Positions 1-8,385 of a DNA stretch of 64,000 nucleotides are shown here, one piece after another. The notes under the pieces are model-generated. The model worked only from the letters and a program-made list of their open reading frames with translations, did not search any database and was not told where the DNA came from. The first letter of the stretch is position 1; the number at the start of each line of letters is the position of its first letter. The DNA is taken from contig PHBH01000010.1 of NCBI GenBank assembly GCA_002840535.1, positions 124,001 to 188,000 on the forward strand. Direction: 5' to 3'. This DNA is from Deltaproteobacteria bacterium HGW-Deltaproteobacteria-15 (GTDB taxonomy: Bacteria; Desulfobacterota; DSM-4660; Desulfatiglandales; HGW-15). The position numbers and the translations under genes were made by a program.

Positions 1-1
1 G

Positions 2-1138
2 GTCGCGACGCTGGGGCTGATGCTGGTGGCGCCGACCATGGCCAGATTCGCGCTGAGTTTCGGTCCTCCGGAGATGTTCGCCCTCATGGTGCTGGCCATG
101 ACCCTGATCGTGTTCATGTCATCCGGGTCCCAGGCCAAGGGTCTGGCCATGGCCTCGCTGGGGCTCTTCCTGGGTTCGGTGGGGCTGGATGTATTTACCA
201 ATGTGGACCGCTTTGTGTTCGGATACAACTTTCTGCTGGAGGGGCTGGGGATCGTCCCGGTGATTGTGGGTCTGTTCGGGGTAGGGGAGGTATTGAGCAA
301 TCTGGAGGTGCAGATAAGAGGAGAGGTCTTCCAGAAGAAGGTCTCGAACCTGCTCCCGACCCTGAAGGACTGGAAAGACTCTTTCTGGCCCATTGTTCGG
401 GGGACATTCATCGGTTTTTTTGTAGGCATCATCCCCGGGGGCGGGGGGATCGCCTCCACCTTTGCCTCCTACACGGTTGAGAAGAGGCTTTCGAAAACCC
501 CCGAGAAGTTCGGCACGGGAGTGATCGAGGGGGTGGCGGGGCCGGAGGCGGCCCACAACGCCTGTTCGGGGGCCAACTTCATTCCGTTGCTGACCCTTGG
601 CATCCCCACCAACGGGATCATGGCCATCATTTTTGCCTCCCTGCTGATCAACGGGTTGCAGCCGGGCCCCCTGCTGATCAAGAACCAGCCGGAATTATTC
701 TGGGGTGTGATCGCGAGCATGTATGTCGGCAACGTGATGCTGGTGATGCTGAATCTTCCCCTGATCGGGATCTGGGTGCGATTCCTGACCATTCCTTACG
801 CCATCCTGGCGCCGTTGATCCTGTTCTTCTGCCTGCTGGGGGCCTACACGGTGAAGAACGCTGTGCCCGACCTGATCATCATGCTGATCTTCGGCATTGT
901 GGGCTTTCTCATGAAGAAGTACCGCTATGAGGGGGCGCCGCTGATTATGGGGTTCGTGATCAGCGAACTGGTGGAAGGGGCCTTCATCCGTTCCCTCCTC
1001 ATGTCGGGCGGCAGCTTTACCATTTTCTTCAGCCGGCCCATCTCATGTACGCTCATGATCGTTTCACTGCTGTTATTCATCCTGCCCCTTTTCGGCAAGA
1101 AGCCGATCAGCATGGGGGCCGGAGACGATGAGGGCTAA
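2..1138 (+). CDS. tctA: TctA-family tripartite tricarboxylate transporter permease, 5'-truncated by window edge
   Basis: Large membrane subunit of a tripartite tricarboxylate transporter (TTT), which imports carboxylates with a periplasmic binding protein. The frame is open to the left edge, so the true start and the first part of the roughly 500-residue family protein lie outside the window. The visible part has about nine hydrophobic segments. It carries the TctA signature: a glycine-rich PGGGG loop near residue 150, then GVAGPEAAHNA and a GIPTN turn. The receptor gene tctC follows 60 bases downstream on the same strand. The small subunit TctB is presumably upstream and is not visible. The substrate cannot be read from sequence, but the amidohydrolase next door suggests an aromatic or organic acid. 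Confidence 0.93.
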   Translation, partial: VATLGLMLVAPTMARFALSFGPPEMFALMVLAMTLIVFMSSGSQAKGLAMASLGLFLGSVGLDVFTNVDRFVFGYNFLLEGLGIVPVIVGLFGVGEVLSNLEVQIRGEVFQKKVSNLLPTLKDWKDSFWPIVRGTFIGFFVGIIPGGGGIASTFASYTVEKRLSKTPEKFGTGVIEGVAGPEAAHNACSGANFIPLLTLGIPTNGIMAIIFASLLINGLQPGPLLIKNQPELFWGVIASMYVGNVMLVMLNLPLIGIWVRFLTIPYAILAPLILFFCLLGAYTVKNAVPDLIIMLIFGIVGFLMKKYRYEGAPLIMGFVISELVEGAFIRSLLMSGGSFTIFFSRPISCTLMIVSLLLFILPLFGKKPISMGAGDDEG

Positions 1139-1198
1139 GAATGCAACAGGAGTCGTTCCTGTCAGGATAAACCTTAAGCCATGGAGGAGGATGAAGAG

Positions 1199-2182
1199 AT
1201 GACAGCGAAATGCAGGATTCTGAGATGGACAATGTTGGCCCTTGCGCTGGTCGCGGCTTTCACAGGCATTGCAGCGGCGGAGTACCCGGAGAAACCGATC
1301 ACCATGTATTGCGTGTTCTCGCCGGGTGGAACCGTGGACACGAGCATACGGGCCCTGGTTCCCGGCGCGGAGCAGGCTCTTGGAAAGAACATGACTGTGG
1401 TCACCAAGGATGGGGGGACCGGCACAGTGGGCCTCGCCCTTCTGGCGGAACAGAAACCTGACGGTTATACGCTGGCCTCAGGCACCAGCACAGCGATCGT
1501 CAGGGTGCCCCTGGCCCGGAAGATGACCTACAAGCCTCTTGGCAGTTTCACATTCGTCTATGCCTATGCTGCAGTAGCCAGCGGCCTCCTCGTCAGGCCC
1601 GAATCCCCTTTCAAGACCTTCAAGGAGATGGTCGAGTATGCGCGCCAGAATCCGGGCAAGGTGACTTACTCCACAATGGGCGCCGGTTCGCCCTTGCACG
1701 TGATCATGGAAGTCATCGCCATGAAGGAAAAAATCAAGTGGACCCATGTCCCGTACAAAGGCACCGCACCGGCTGAGACGGCGGCCCTGGGAGGCCATGT
1801 GGACGCAGTCTCCGCAGGGGACGTGAACAAGGCGCTGAGCGGTCAGATGAGGTGTCTGCTCATGCACACCAAGGAGAAGTATGCAAGACTGCCCGATGTG
1901 CCCACAACGATCGACCTTGGTTACGACTATTATAACGATACCCTCATCTCGGTCTATGGGCCGGCAGGCATGGATCCGGCGGTGGTCAAGAAACTGGAGG
2001 ACGCTTTTGCCAAGGCACAGGAAACGCCGGCATGGAAGCAGTGGCTTGATCAATTCGGCCTGGTCTCGATCAACATGAGAAGCGGCGAGTACACCAAGTT
2101 TCTCGAGAAGGGCTGGGAGAAAGAGATCGAGATCCAGAAGGCACTGGGCGTACTCAAGGAACCGGCGACCCCTCCTAAATGA
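1199..2182 (+). CDS. tctC: TctC-family periplasmic receptor of the TTT transporter
   Basis: Periplasmic substrate-binding protein (Bug/TctC family, about 327 aa, normal length) that delivers a carboxylate to the TctA/B membrane complex. An in-frame ATG exists 18 bases earlier, but the start chosen here has GGAGGAGG eight bases upstream and opens directly into a signal peptide ending near AGIAAAEYP. Family hallmarks are YPEKPI just after the signal peptide, FSPGGTVD, and the VPYKGTAPA segment in the middle. It lies 60 bases after tctA and just before the amidohydrolase, so the three look like one operon. Orphan Bug receptors are common in many bacteria, but this one has its transporter. Confidence 0.92.
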   Translation: MTAKCRILRWTMLALALVAAFTGIAAAEYPEKPITMYCVFSPGGTVDTSIRALVPGAEQALGKNMTVVTKDGGTGTVGLALLAEQKPDGYTLASGTSTAIVRVPLARKMTYKPLGSFTFVYAYAAVASGLLVRPESPFKTFKEMVEYARQNPGKVTYSTMGAGSPLHVIMEVIAMKEKIKWTHVPYKGTAPAETAALGGHVDAVSAGDVNKALSGQMRCLLMHTKEKYARLPDVPTTIDLGYDYYNDTLISVYGPAGMDPAVVKKLEDAFAKAQETPAWKQWLDQFGLVSINMRSGEYTKFLEKGWEKEIEIQKALGVLKEPATPPK

Positions 2183-2220
2183 GGAGGTTGTTTCAAGATT
2201 GCTGCGAAGGAGGTTTACAC

Positions 2221-3213
2221 ATGAAGATCGACATCTTCACCCACGTCATGCTTCCCAGGTATAAAAAGGCTGTTTACAAGTACTCGGACAAGTTCGAGAC
2301 GGAAAAGAAGGTGCAGGACAGGCGCCCCATGTTGACGGACAATGAGGGGAGACTCCGGAAGCTGGATGAATTTGAAGGGCTGGTTCAGGTCCTGAGCACT
2401 ACCATGCCTCCTCTTGAGGAGGTGGTGGACCCCCAGGTGGGAGTAGAGCTTGCCAGGATCTGCAACGATGAAATGGCCGAGCTGGTGGCCAGGCATCCGG
2501 AACGCTATATCGCCGCCATAGCCAATATCCCCATGAACGACATGGACGCCGCGGTGAGGGAAGCGGAGCGTGCCGTGAAAGAGCTCGGGTTCAAGGGGGT
2601 TCAGATATACACGAACGTGAACGGAAAACCCATGAGTTCAGAGGAATTCATGCCTCTCTACGAGCTCATGTCCCGTCTGGATCTCCCAATCTGGATTCAC
2701 CCCGTTCGTCGATCCCACGACCCCGACTATGCCACGGAGAAGATCTCCCATAACCAGATATTCTCCATCTTCGGCTGGCCATACGACACGACCACGACGA
2801 TGACCCGTCTGGTTTTTGCCGGGGTCCTTGAAAAGTACCCCAACATCAAGTTCATCACCCACCACTGCGGCGGCATGGTACCCTTCTTTGCCGAACGGAT
2901 CATGGTTCACTACAATAACGGCCTCGAGCGTCTGGGCGCCACGCATTTTCCCGGCCTCACGAAGCACCCCATCGAGTATTTCCGCATGTTCTACGCGGAC
3001 ACCGCTCTCAATGGCGGGCCCTCGGCACTGCGCTGCGGTCTTGAGTTCTTCGGAGAGGATCACCTGGTCTTCGGAACAGACATGCCCTATGACGTGGAGA
3101 ATGGGAGCCTTTCCATGAGACAGACCATCGACGCCATAGAGAAGATGGGGGTCTCATCGTCGGCCAAACAGAAGATCTACGAAGGGAATGCCCGAAAGCT
3201 GTTGCACCTCTAG
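2221..3213 (+). CDS. Amidohydrolase family 2 protein (ACMSD-like decarboxylase/hydrolase)
   Basis: TIM-barrel metal-dependent hydrolase of the amidohydrolase-2 family, which includes 2-amino-3-carboxymuconate semialdehyde decarboxylase and resorcylate decarboxylases. The ATG chosen has AAGGAGG seven bases upstream; a longer frame starting 42 bases earlier lacks such a site and overlaps tctC. The family's N-terminal HxH metal motif reads FTH here (Phe6, His8), so one usual ligand is replaced. The later histidines (IHPVR near 160, THHCGG near 217) and the aspartate of FGTDMPYD near 285 are present. The exact reaction is unknown. Co-transcription with a TTT importer suggests it acts on the imported acid. 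Confidence 0.85.
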   Translation: MKIDIFTHVMLPRYKKAVYKYSDKFETEKKVQDRRPMLTDNEGRLRKLDEFEGLVQVLSTTMPPLEEVVDPQVGVELARICNDEMAELVARHPERYIAAIANIPMNDMDAAVREAERAVKELGFKGVQIYTNVNGKPMSSEEFMPLYELMSRLDLPIWIHPVRRSHDPDYATEKISHNQIFSIFGWPYDTTTTMTRLVFAGVLEKYPNIKFITHHCGGMVPFFAERIMVHYNNGLERLGATHFPGLTKHPIEYFRMFYADTALNGGPSALRCGLEFFGEDHLVFGTDMPYDVENGSLSMRQTIDAIEKMGVSSSAKQKIYEGNARKLLHL

Positions 3214-3277
3214 GTTCAGGAGCAGGTCGCTTTCCGGCGGTTTGCAGCGTAGACTTTGCACAGGTCGTTGAGAAGTG

Positions 3278-3314
3278 AGCGGGCCTCAACCGGCTAAACC
3301 GATTGAAGCCCGCT
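3278..3314. terminator. Hairpin at the end of the TTT/amidohydrolase operon
   Basis: AGCGGGC pairs with GCCCGCT, and the stem continues inward through TCAA/TTGA and CGG/CCG with small bulges. It sits between the ends of two convergent genes. The T-run on either strand is poor, so it is either a weak bidirectional terminator or only an RNA-stabilising hairpin. Confidence 0.5.
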
Positions 3315-3347
3315 TATTCTCCATGCGGACAAATCTCCTGCCCGCTC

Positions 3348-3845
3348 TCACCAGCTGGTTTTGTTGAGCTTCTCCATAAGGTCCCGTCGCTTCTCCCTCC
3401 ATGCCGGGCCGGTAAAAATAACGTCAAAGGAACCGCCCAGTCTCTTCAGCCATCTGCTCCACGGATTCTGGTTCTTCTCGATCGATTCCAGGACATCGGC
3501 AACATACGTGCCTATCCGGCTTATCTCATCTTTAGGTACAAAATAGAGTGCTCCTTCCTGAACGGACCTCTCCAGGCTCTCTACATTCAATGCCCGTGCA
3601 GTCAACATGAGGGCAGGTATTTTCCGGTTGTTCGCGATCTTCAACAGTTCAAACCCGTTTACACCCATGATGTCCAGAATGGCTAGATCGTAATGGTGGG
3701 TTTCGAGAAGAAGTTTGGCTTCCTCAAAGGAGGAGGCCGCATCGATTCTGCACACCTCCAGGAGATTTACAAGCAATTCCAGGACATCCTTCTCATCGTC
3801 CACAATGAGCACTCTTTTTCCCAACAGGATCTGTTCGGCTTTCAT
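3348..3845 (-). CDS. Single-domain response regulator (receiver domain)
   Basis: Cytoplasmic CheY-like receiver of about 165 aa. The acidic pair Asp16-Asp17 lies in LIVDDE, the phospho-acceptor is Asp58 in AILDIMG, the conserved Thr82 is in MLTARA, and Lys105 is in FVPKD. No DNA-binding output domain follows; the last 45 residues are a basic, tryptophan-containing tail (WSRWLKRLGG). The frame extends 11 codons further to a TTG, but the internal ATG (MKAEQ) has a GGAAAGG site and was preferred. No histidine kinase adjoins it; the kinases near 33 kb and 58 kb are the candidates in view. It transcribes away from the NlpC/P60 gene. Confidence 0.85.
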   Translation of the reverse strand: MKAEQILLGKRVLIVDDEKDVLELLVNLLEVCRIDAASSFEEAKLLLETHHYDLAILDIMGVNGFELLKIANNRKIPALMLTARALNVESLERSVQEGALYFVPKDEISRIGTYVADVLESIEKNQNPWSRWLKRLGGSFDVIFTGPAWREKRRDLMEKLNKTSW

Positions 3846-4408
3846 CAGGAAACCTTTCCGGAGGCGCTTGGAGTTCAAAGGCAGGATTGATAGTCGATGA
3901 ACTCCAAGCTGGAGAGAACTCCTCCTAATCGTGTTTGGCTTTCAACTGCAAGCCGATGGCTATGAATGTCAAAACCTTGGCAGAGGCCCATTCATAGAAA
4001 CTGTCACTGATAATATTTTGCCTACGATGTGGGGCAGTGTCAATGCGTTAGTAGCGGATCCACATGAAAAGGCCCGGGTCAAAAATGCATTTACGCACCC
4101 GGAGTACGTTGCTCGCAGTTCCATACGACAGACAGCAGACAGATCTGTCGGATGGGGAGTACCGATGCGACGAACCTCCTACATCCCCACGCAACATTTA
4201 CACCAGGTTCTTACGCCCAAATACAGGAACGCTCCCCTTTCAGCCGGCTCTCCCTCATACATAAATGAACTCAAAGCACCGCTTGTCAGCATCTGATTCC
4301 CTCTTGCTTCTGAGAATGGATGTTTTTGTGAGCCCGACTTTATCCTGGCTTGACCGGAGGTTGACATTGAGGGCAGGTGGTACTCCCCAGTTCGAAGACG
4401 TTCTAAGA
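3846..4408. other. Intergenic region between divergent genes; no convincing gene
   Basis: About 560 bases between the divergent response regulator and the NlpC/P60 gene. Short open frames here lack ribosome sites and recognisable composition. A perfect 12-base palindrome, GACAGATCTGTC, at 4138-4149 is the only operator-like element noticed. An in-frame ATG at 4265 would extend the NlpC/P60 protein by 48 residues but would bury its signal peptide. Confidence 0.5.
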
Positions 4409-5569
4409 ATGTCTCGGTCAAAGCGGGTGGCGCAGGCCCTGTGTGCCTTCATCCTGATTTTCTGTCTGGCCGCTCCTGCCGTGGCCGCCAAGAAGCGGTC
4501 ACATAAGAGGAAATCCGCCACCAAAACACACTACCCCCTCCCTGACAACCTTCTCGTAAGTGAAATGCTCAGGCACCTCGGTGTTCAGTACCGGAGAGGC
4601 GGCAGCAGCGAGAGCGGGGTGGACTGCTCGGGGTATGTAAGACTCGTTTACCAAAACGTTTACGGATTGACTCTCCCCCACCACTCCGAATCTCTCTATC
4701 TTTCTTCCGATCTGCAGGAGGTCCCGTCGGGTGATCTGAAAACAGGCGATCTTCTCTTCTTCACCACTTCCCTGAGAAGCAGAAGGATCAGTCACGTGGG
4801 CATTTATCTCTCGAAGGGGAGATTCGTCCATGCGGCAAGCCGAAAGGGGGTCATTGTTTCCAATCTGGATGAACACTACTATAGCGAAAGATTCGCCGGT
4901 GCAAGGAGGGTTCCTCAACAGTCGCGATGGAGAAACGAAGGTGCGGACTCCTTCGCTCTCCCCGCTCCGGACGCAGGTCCGGGAAACCCGGGGAACGGAT
5001 TGGAAATGAGCATGATTCGCCAATCCCTCGGCCTGGAACTCGGGATGAACAGGGAGTTTCACCTCGCGCTCTTCCAGGATTCGCTCTTTTCATGGAAGGA
5101 AGTGGATCCGGAGTACGCTTGCCGTGATGGTTACGGAAATTTTGAAGGGCATATCTTGCCGGCTCATGTGCAAGGGGTCAGGTTTGGGAAGGACATCAAC
5201 TTGTTTCCCTGGCTGGTCGTTACCCCCTCTCTGTCCTATTTTGATTATAAGGGTGATTTGGATGAAACCGGTCTTCCGAGACGTTCCGCAGGTGTCGATC
5301 TCTCCCTCGGTTCCAACAAAGGTGCATCCAGGGTCTCCACAGGATTTCGCTATCTCTCCCTTATCCCCGCGAAAGGATACGCCGGCGGGGAACGAGCACC
5401 CAGGGGCATTGACATGTCCCTCACTTACAGCAGAAGACTTTCCGATTGGTCTTTAGTTTCGTTTGTTGGGGAGCGACTCCAGAGACACGATGCGCCGGCG
5501 CCCTTACCTCATCAGGAAGAACCTTTTGAGGACCAGAGGTTCTCCATTATCTTCAATTTCTCCTACTGA
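4409..5569 (+). CDS. Secreted NlpC/P60 cell-wall endopeptidase with beta-barrel-like C-terminal domain
   Basis: Probable peptidoglycan gamma-D-glutamyl-diamino-acid endopeptidase exported to the envelope. The chosen ATG opens into a signal peptide (MSRSKR, then a hydrophobic stretch, then PAVAA). Residues 40-165 are the NlpC/P60 fold with catalytic Cys73 in VDCSGYV, His129 in SHVGIY and His141 in FVHAAS. The remaining 220 residues are unusual for the family: alternating aromatic and polar strands with glycine turns, ending in the aromatic FNFSY. This resembles an outer-membrane or surface beta-structure, and could anchor the enzyme at the outer membrane or bind wall. The enzymatic part is confident; the tail reading is inference. 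Confidence 0.82.
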   Translation: MSRSKRVAQALCAFILIFCLAAPAVAAKKRSHKRKSATKTHYPLPDNLLVSEMLRHLGVQYRRGGSSESGVDCSGYVRLVYQNVYGLTLPHHSESLYLSSDLQEVPSGDLKTGDLLFFTTSLRSRRISHVGIYLSKGRFVHAASRKGVIVSNLDEHYYSERFAGARRVPQQSRWRNEGADSFALPAPDAGPGNPGNGLEMSMIRQSLGLELGMNREFHLALFQDSLFSWKEVDPEYACRDGYGNFEGHILPAHVQGVRFGKDINLFPWLVVTPSLSYFDYKGDLDETGLPRRSAGVDLSLGSNKGASRVSTGFRYLSLIPAKGYAGGERAPRGIDMSLTYSRRLSDWSLVSFVGERLQRHDAPAPLPHQEEPFEDQRFSIIFNFSY

Positions 5570-5985
5570 CAAGAAAACATGAAAAAGTCCAGGAAAGAGC
5601 AGCTATCGGTACTCGAAGGCCTGATACAGCTCCGAGGGAAAGCTTTTCGTGGTGAAGCAGGTAACCATACTGTGCAATGAAGGGGAAAATGCAGACGATT
5701 ACGAATTTTGGTGTCCGCCTGTCGCCGCTATTTTAGACGAGCGCCGAGTAATGGACATGGACGAGAGCTAAACTTTTGTCTCATGCCGGCCGAATTATTG
5801 AGGGGAGCACAAAATAGTTTGCGTTTTGTCATGCGTGGCATGGGAGAATGGGCTCGTCCGAGTGCAAACTATTTTGTGCTCCTGTCAGTAAGTGATGGAT
5901 CAGGTCTGACTTGCTTCCTGAGTCCTGCCCGGTCTCACATCAATGATGACATGGTTTTTTGATTCCACAATAGGAGTTCTGAGAT
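5570..5985. other. Intergenic region carrying a long inverted repeat
   Basis: About 415 bases without a supported gene. The single frame that spans it (5708-5962) has no family resemblance and runs through the inverted repeat at 5804-5882. Nothing else was recognised. Confidence 0.5.
5804..5882. repeat. 79-base element with perfect 19-base terminal inverted repeats
   Basis: Left arm GGAGCACAAAATAGTTTGC at 5804-5822 is repeated exactly, in reverse complement, at 5864-5882, with 41 bases between. The arms are A+T-richer than the surroundings. This looks like a miniature palindromic mobile element, or a strong hairpin in either transcript. No second copy was seen in the window. Confidence 0.8.
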
Positions 5986-6543
5986 ATGCCTTTGCCTCTT
6001 GCTCACACGATGATCGGATTGACGACAAATGAAGTGCTTGGCCGGGGATCAGCTCCGCCTGACTGGAAAACCGTTGTCTTCATAGTTGTACTTTCGAATC
6101 TTCCGGATCTGGACATTGCAGCCGGGCTCCTGGTCCATGGCAACGGGTGCGCTTTTCATCGCGGCCCGACCCACAGTATTGCGTTTGCCCTGCTCGCCGG
6201 TGCTCTGGCGACCAATGTCTCGAAACTCTGGCCTGCAATCCCCAGGATGAATTGGATACACTCCTTTCTCATTATCCTTTCTCATGTCATCAGCGATCTC
6301 CTTTTCACGAAATCGCCGGTCTCCCTCTTTTGGCCCTTGGAAACCCACTGGGTGGACGGGGTCAGCGGATGGGGGGAAAGCTTGATGCCCATTTTTCTTG
6401 AAGCTTATAAGGATGTATGGGTTCTTCTGATTTGTCTTCTCATGATGATGCTTGTGCGTCTTGCAGCGACAGTAAAGGAGCGAACCCGGACTGATTTGGG
6501 AGATTATCGATTCTCAGAGATCGGCAAAGATCAAAGGAGGTAG
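5986..6543 (+). CDS. DUF457/YdjM-type membrane-bound metal-dependent hydrolase
   Basis: Inner-membrane protein of 185 aa from the YdjM/DUF457 family, predicted zinc-dependent hydrolases of unknown substrate. The family pattern is complete: an early histidine in LAHTMIG, NLPDLDI, HRGPTHS, then SHVISDLLF and a final SLFWPL. Four to five hydrophobic segments contain these motifs. An AGGAGT site lies ten bases before the ATG. It stands alone between the inverted-repeat region and the convergent efflux operon. Confidence 0.85.
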   Translation: MPLPLAHTMIGLTTNEVLGRGSAPPDWKTVVFIVVLSNLPDLDIAAGLLVHGNGCAFHRGPTHSIAFALLAGALATNVSKLWPAIPRMNWIHSFLIILSHVISDLLFTKSPVSLFWPLETHWVDGVSGWGESLMPIFLEAYKDVWVLLICLLMMMLVRLAATVKERTRTDLGDYRFSEIGKDQRR

Positions 6544-6673
6544 CTTCCCCGCGGGAAGGGGGAAATACCTGCTCTGCACTCAGACAGGATTCCGTATTCG
6601 CCCAACTATGCCAACCTGAGAAACACCTGCACGCGGTAGAATCCCCTGGATCCAGAAGGCGCCGATTTGAGAG

Positions 6674-8197
6674 CTATCTCGTGCTGCTGGAGATTATGCC
6701 GGAGCCGGCAGGGTAGGTTGCGTCAGATACCGGTTCCCATCCGCCGCCGAGCGCCTTGTAAAGCGAAATCAGGTTCACTGAGACTGTTCGGGTGGACTGG
6801 GCGAGGGCGTCTTCTGTGTCATAGAGGGCCCGTTGGGCCTGAAGCACATTGAGAAAGTCGGTCTGGCCTTCTGTGTAAATTCTGGTGGCCAGTGTGACTG
6901 CCTTGCGGTTGGCGGTTACAGCCTGAACAAGGGCGTTTCGACGTTCGTCCTCCTTGGCGGAAGCAATCAGCGTGTTCTCAACCTCCTCCAATGCCACCAG
7001 CACTGTCTGCCGATAGGAGATCAAGGCCTGCTCCTCCAAAGCCTTTTGCTGCTCGATGTTGGAACGAATCCTTCCAGTGTCGAAAATCCTCCATGAAACC
7101 GACGGACCGATGGACCAGAAGCGGCTGATCGTGTCGAACCAGGAGCCGAACTGTGCAGTCTGATACCCTGCTGCCCCCAGGATGTTGAACCTGGGAAAAA
7201 GATCCGAGGTGGCAACTCCGATGCGTGCGGTTGCACCGTGGATATCCGCCTCTGCCTGCCGTATGTCCGGCCGGCGGCGAAGGAGGTCGGAGGGCACCCC
7301 GAGGGGAACAGCGGGGCTGGAAGTCGGGATTTCCAGGGCGGGCGTAAGCTCCTTCATCAGAGCGGCAGGCTCCAGTCCAAGGAGAACGCTGATCCTGTAC
7401 ATCGTCTGCTGCAGCGATGACTCCAGAAGGGGGATCTGAGAAGCAGTGGTAGCCACCTGAGCTTCTGCATTGGCGACATCCAGCCCGCTGACAAAACCGC
7501 CTTCAAATCTCTCACGCGTCAATTTTGCGGTGTGTTTCTGTGCCTGAAGATTCCGGCCTGCAAGGATGATCCTTTGCTGGAAAGATCGAAGATCGACATA
7601 ATTGCGCGCCACTTCGGCCAGCAAGGAGACAAGAACGCTCCGGTGTCCCTCGATCGCAAACTCGATATCCGCCTCCGCAGCCTCCACCTCGCGGCGTATG
7701 CCGCCGAAGATATCCAGCTCCCATGCTGCGTCGAAACCAATCTGATAACTGTTCGTGATAGGTCCTTTTGTCGGAGTGTCGGCGTCGGACAATCCTGTGG
7801 TCCTTCCAGTTTCACTTCCTGGAGACCGGCTCCTTCGGTACGAGGCGGGAACATCGACGGTCGGCCCGAACCCGGAGGCGGCGATTCCCCTGGCTGCGCG
7901 CGCCTGACGGATTCGTGCCCGGGCAAGCCTGAGATCCAGGTTTGTTTCAACGGCCCTCTTTATCAGTGCGGTCAGTGCGGGATCTTCGAAGGAGGTCCAC
8001 CAGCTCGACAGATCCACAAACTCTGGAGATATTGCCTCGGCCGCAGGGCTCGGCCCCACCCACCCCGCGGGAACATCCGGCCCCGGCCGCTGGAAATTCG
8101 GCCCCACCATGCAGGCGGAAAGGGTGGAAAGGATCAACGTTGCTACAAGGAAAAGGCAATGGCTGTGGTGCGATCGAAACAGGTTTTTATGGTTCAT
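6674..8197 (-). CDS. Outer-membrane efflux lipoprotein (NodT/OprM/TolC family)
   Basis: Outer-membrane channel of a tripartite efflux pump, about 507 aa, typical NodT length. The ATG at 8197 gives a lipoprotein signal peptide with lipobox LSAC around residue 29, followed by the family opening MVGPNFQRP. Two OEP repeats follow, with heptad-like helical segments and the DLRLARARIRQARA motif. The open frame runs upstream another 43 codons, but those are written by a low-complexity repeat and would hide the lipobox. It lies downstream of the MacB-type permease, ATPase and adaptor on the same strand, completing the pump. No clear Shine-Dalgarno is visible, so translation may depend on readthrough coupling. 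Confidence 0.9.
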   Translation of the reverse strand: MNHKNLFRSHHSHCLFLVATLILSTLSACMVGPNFQRPGPDVPAGWVGPSPAAEAISPEFVDLSSWWTSFEDPALTALIKRAVETNLDLRLARARIRQARAARGIAASGFGPTVDVPASYRRSRSPGSETGRTTGLSDADTPTKGPITNSYQIGFDAAWELDIFGGIRREVEAAEADIEFAIEGHRSVLVSLLAEVARNYVDLRSFQQRIILAGRNLQAQKHTAKLTRERFEGGFVSGLDVANAEAQVATTASQIPLLESSLQQTMYRISVLLGLEPAALMKELTPALEIPTSSPAVPLGVPSDLLRRRPDIRQAEADIHGATARIGVATSDLFPRFNILGAAGYQTAQFGSWFDTISRFWSIGPSVSWRIFDTGRIRSNIEQQKALEEQALISYRQTVLVALEEVENTLIASAKEDERRNALVQAVTANRKAVTLATRIYTEGQTDFLNVLQAQRALYDTEDALAQSTRTVSVNLISLYKALGGGWEPVSDATYPAGSGIISSSTR

Positions 8198-8384
8198 CTT
8201 GTTTGTCTGGTCTGTTTGGTTTCTCTGGTTAGAAACCCAAAAACCGCGATTAAAGAGTAGGTCCTTGATTTTTGGAGTTACCATGGTTGGCTGCCCATAA
8301 GAGTTCGACGCAAGCGTTCCGCTCATGTTTCAATACCGTTAAACTGAACAAACCAGACAAACTGAATAAACCAGACAAACCGCT
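8197..8384. repeat. Imperfect inverted repeat with ACCAGACAAA-type arms
   Basis: On the plus strand, TTTGTCTGGT-type text (about 8197-8237) faces ACCAGACAAA-type text (about 8347-8384), each arm built of short near-repeats. The transcript can fold into a long hairpin with about 110 bases between the arms. It separates the permease from the outer-membrane gene and overlaps the untranslated 5' part of the latter. The architecture resembles the CACAAAG elements elsewhere in the window, but the sequence family is different. Confidence 0.6.
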
Positions 8385-8385
8385 C

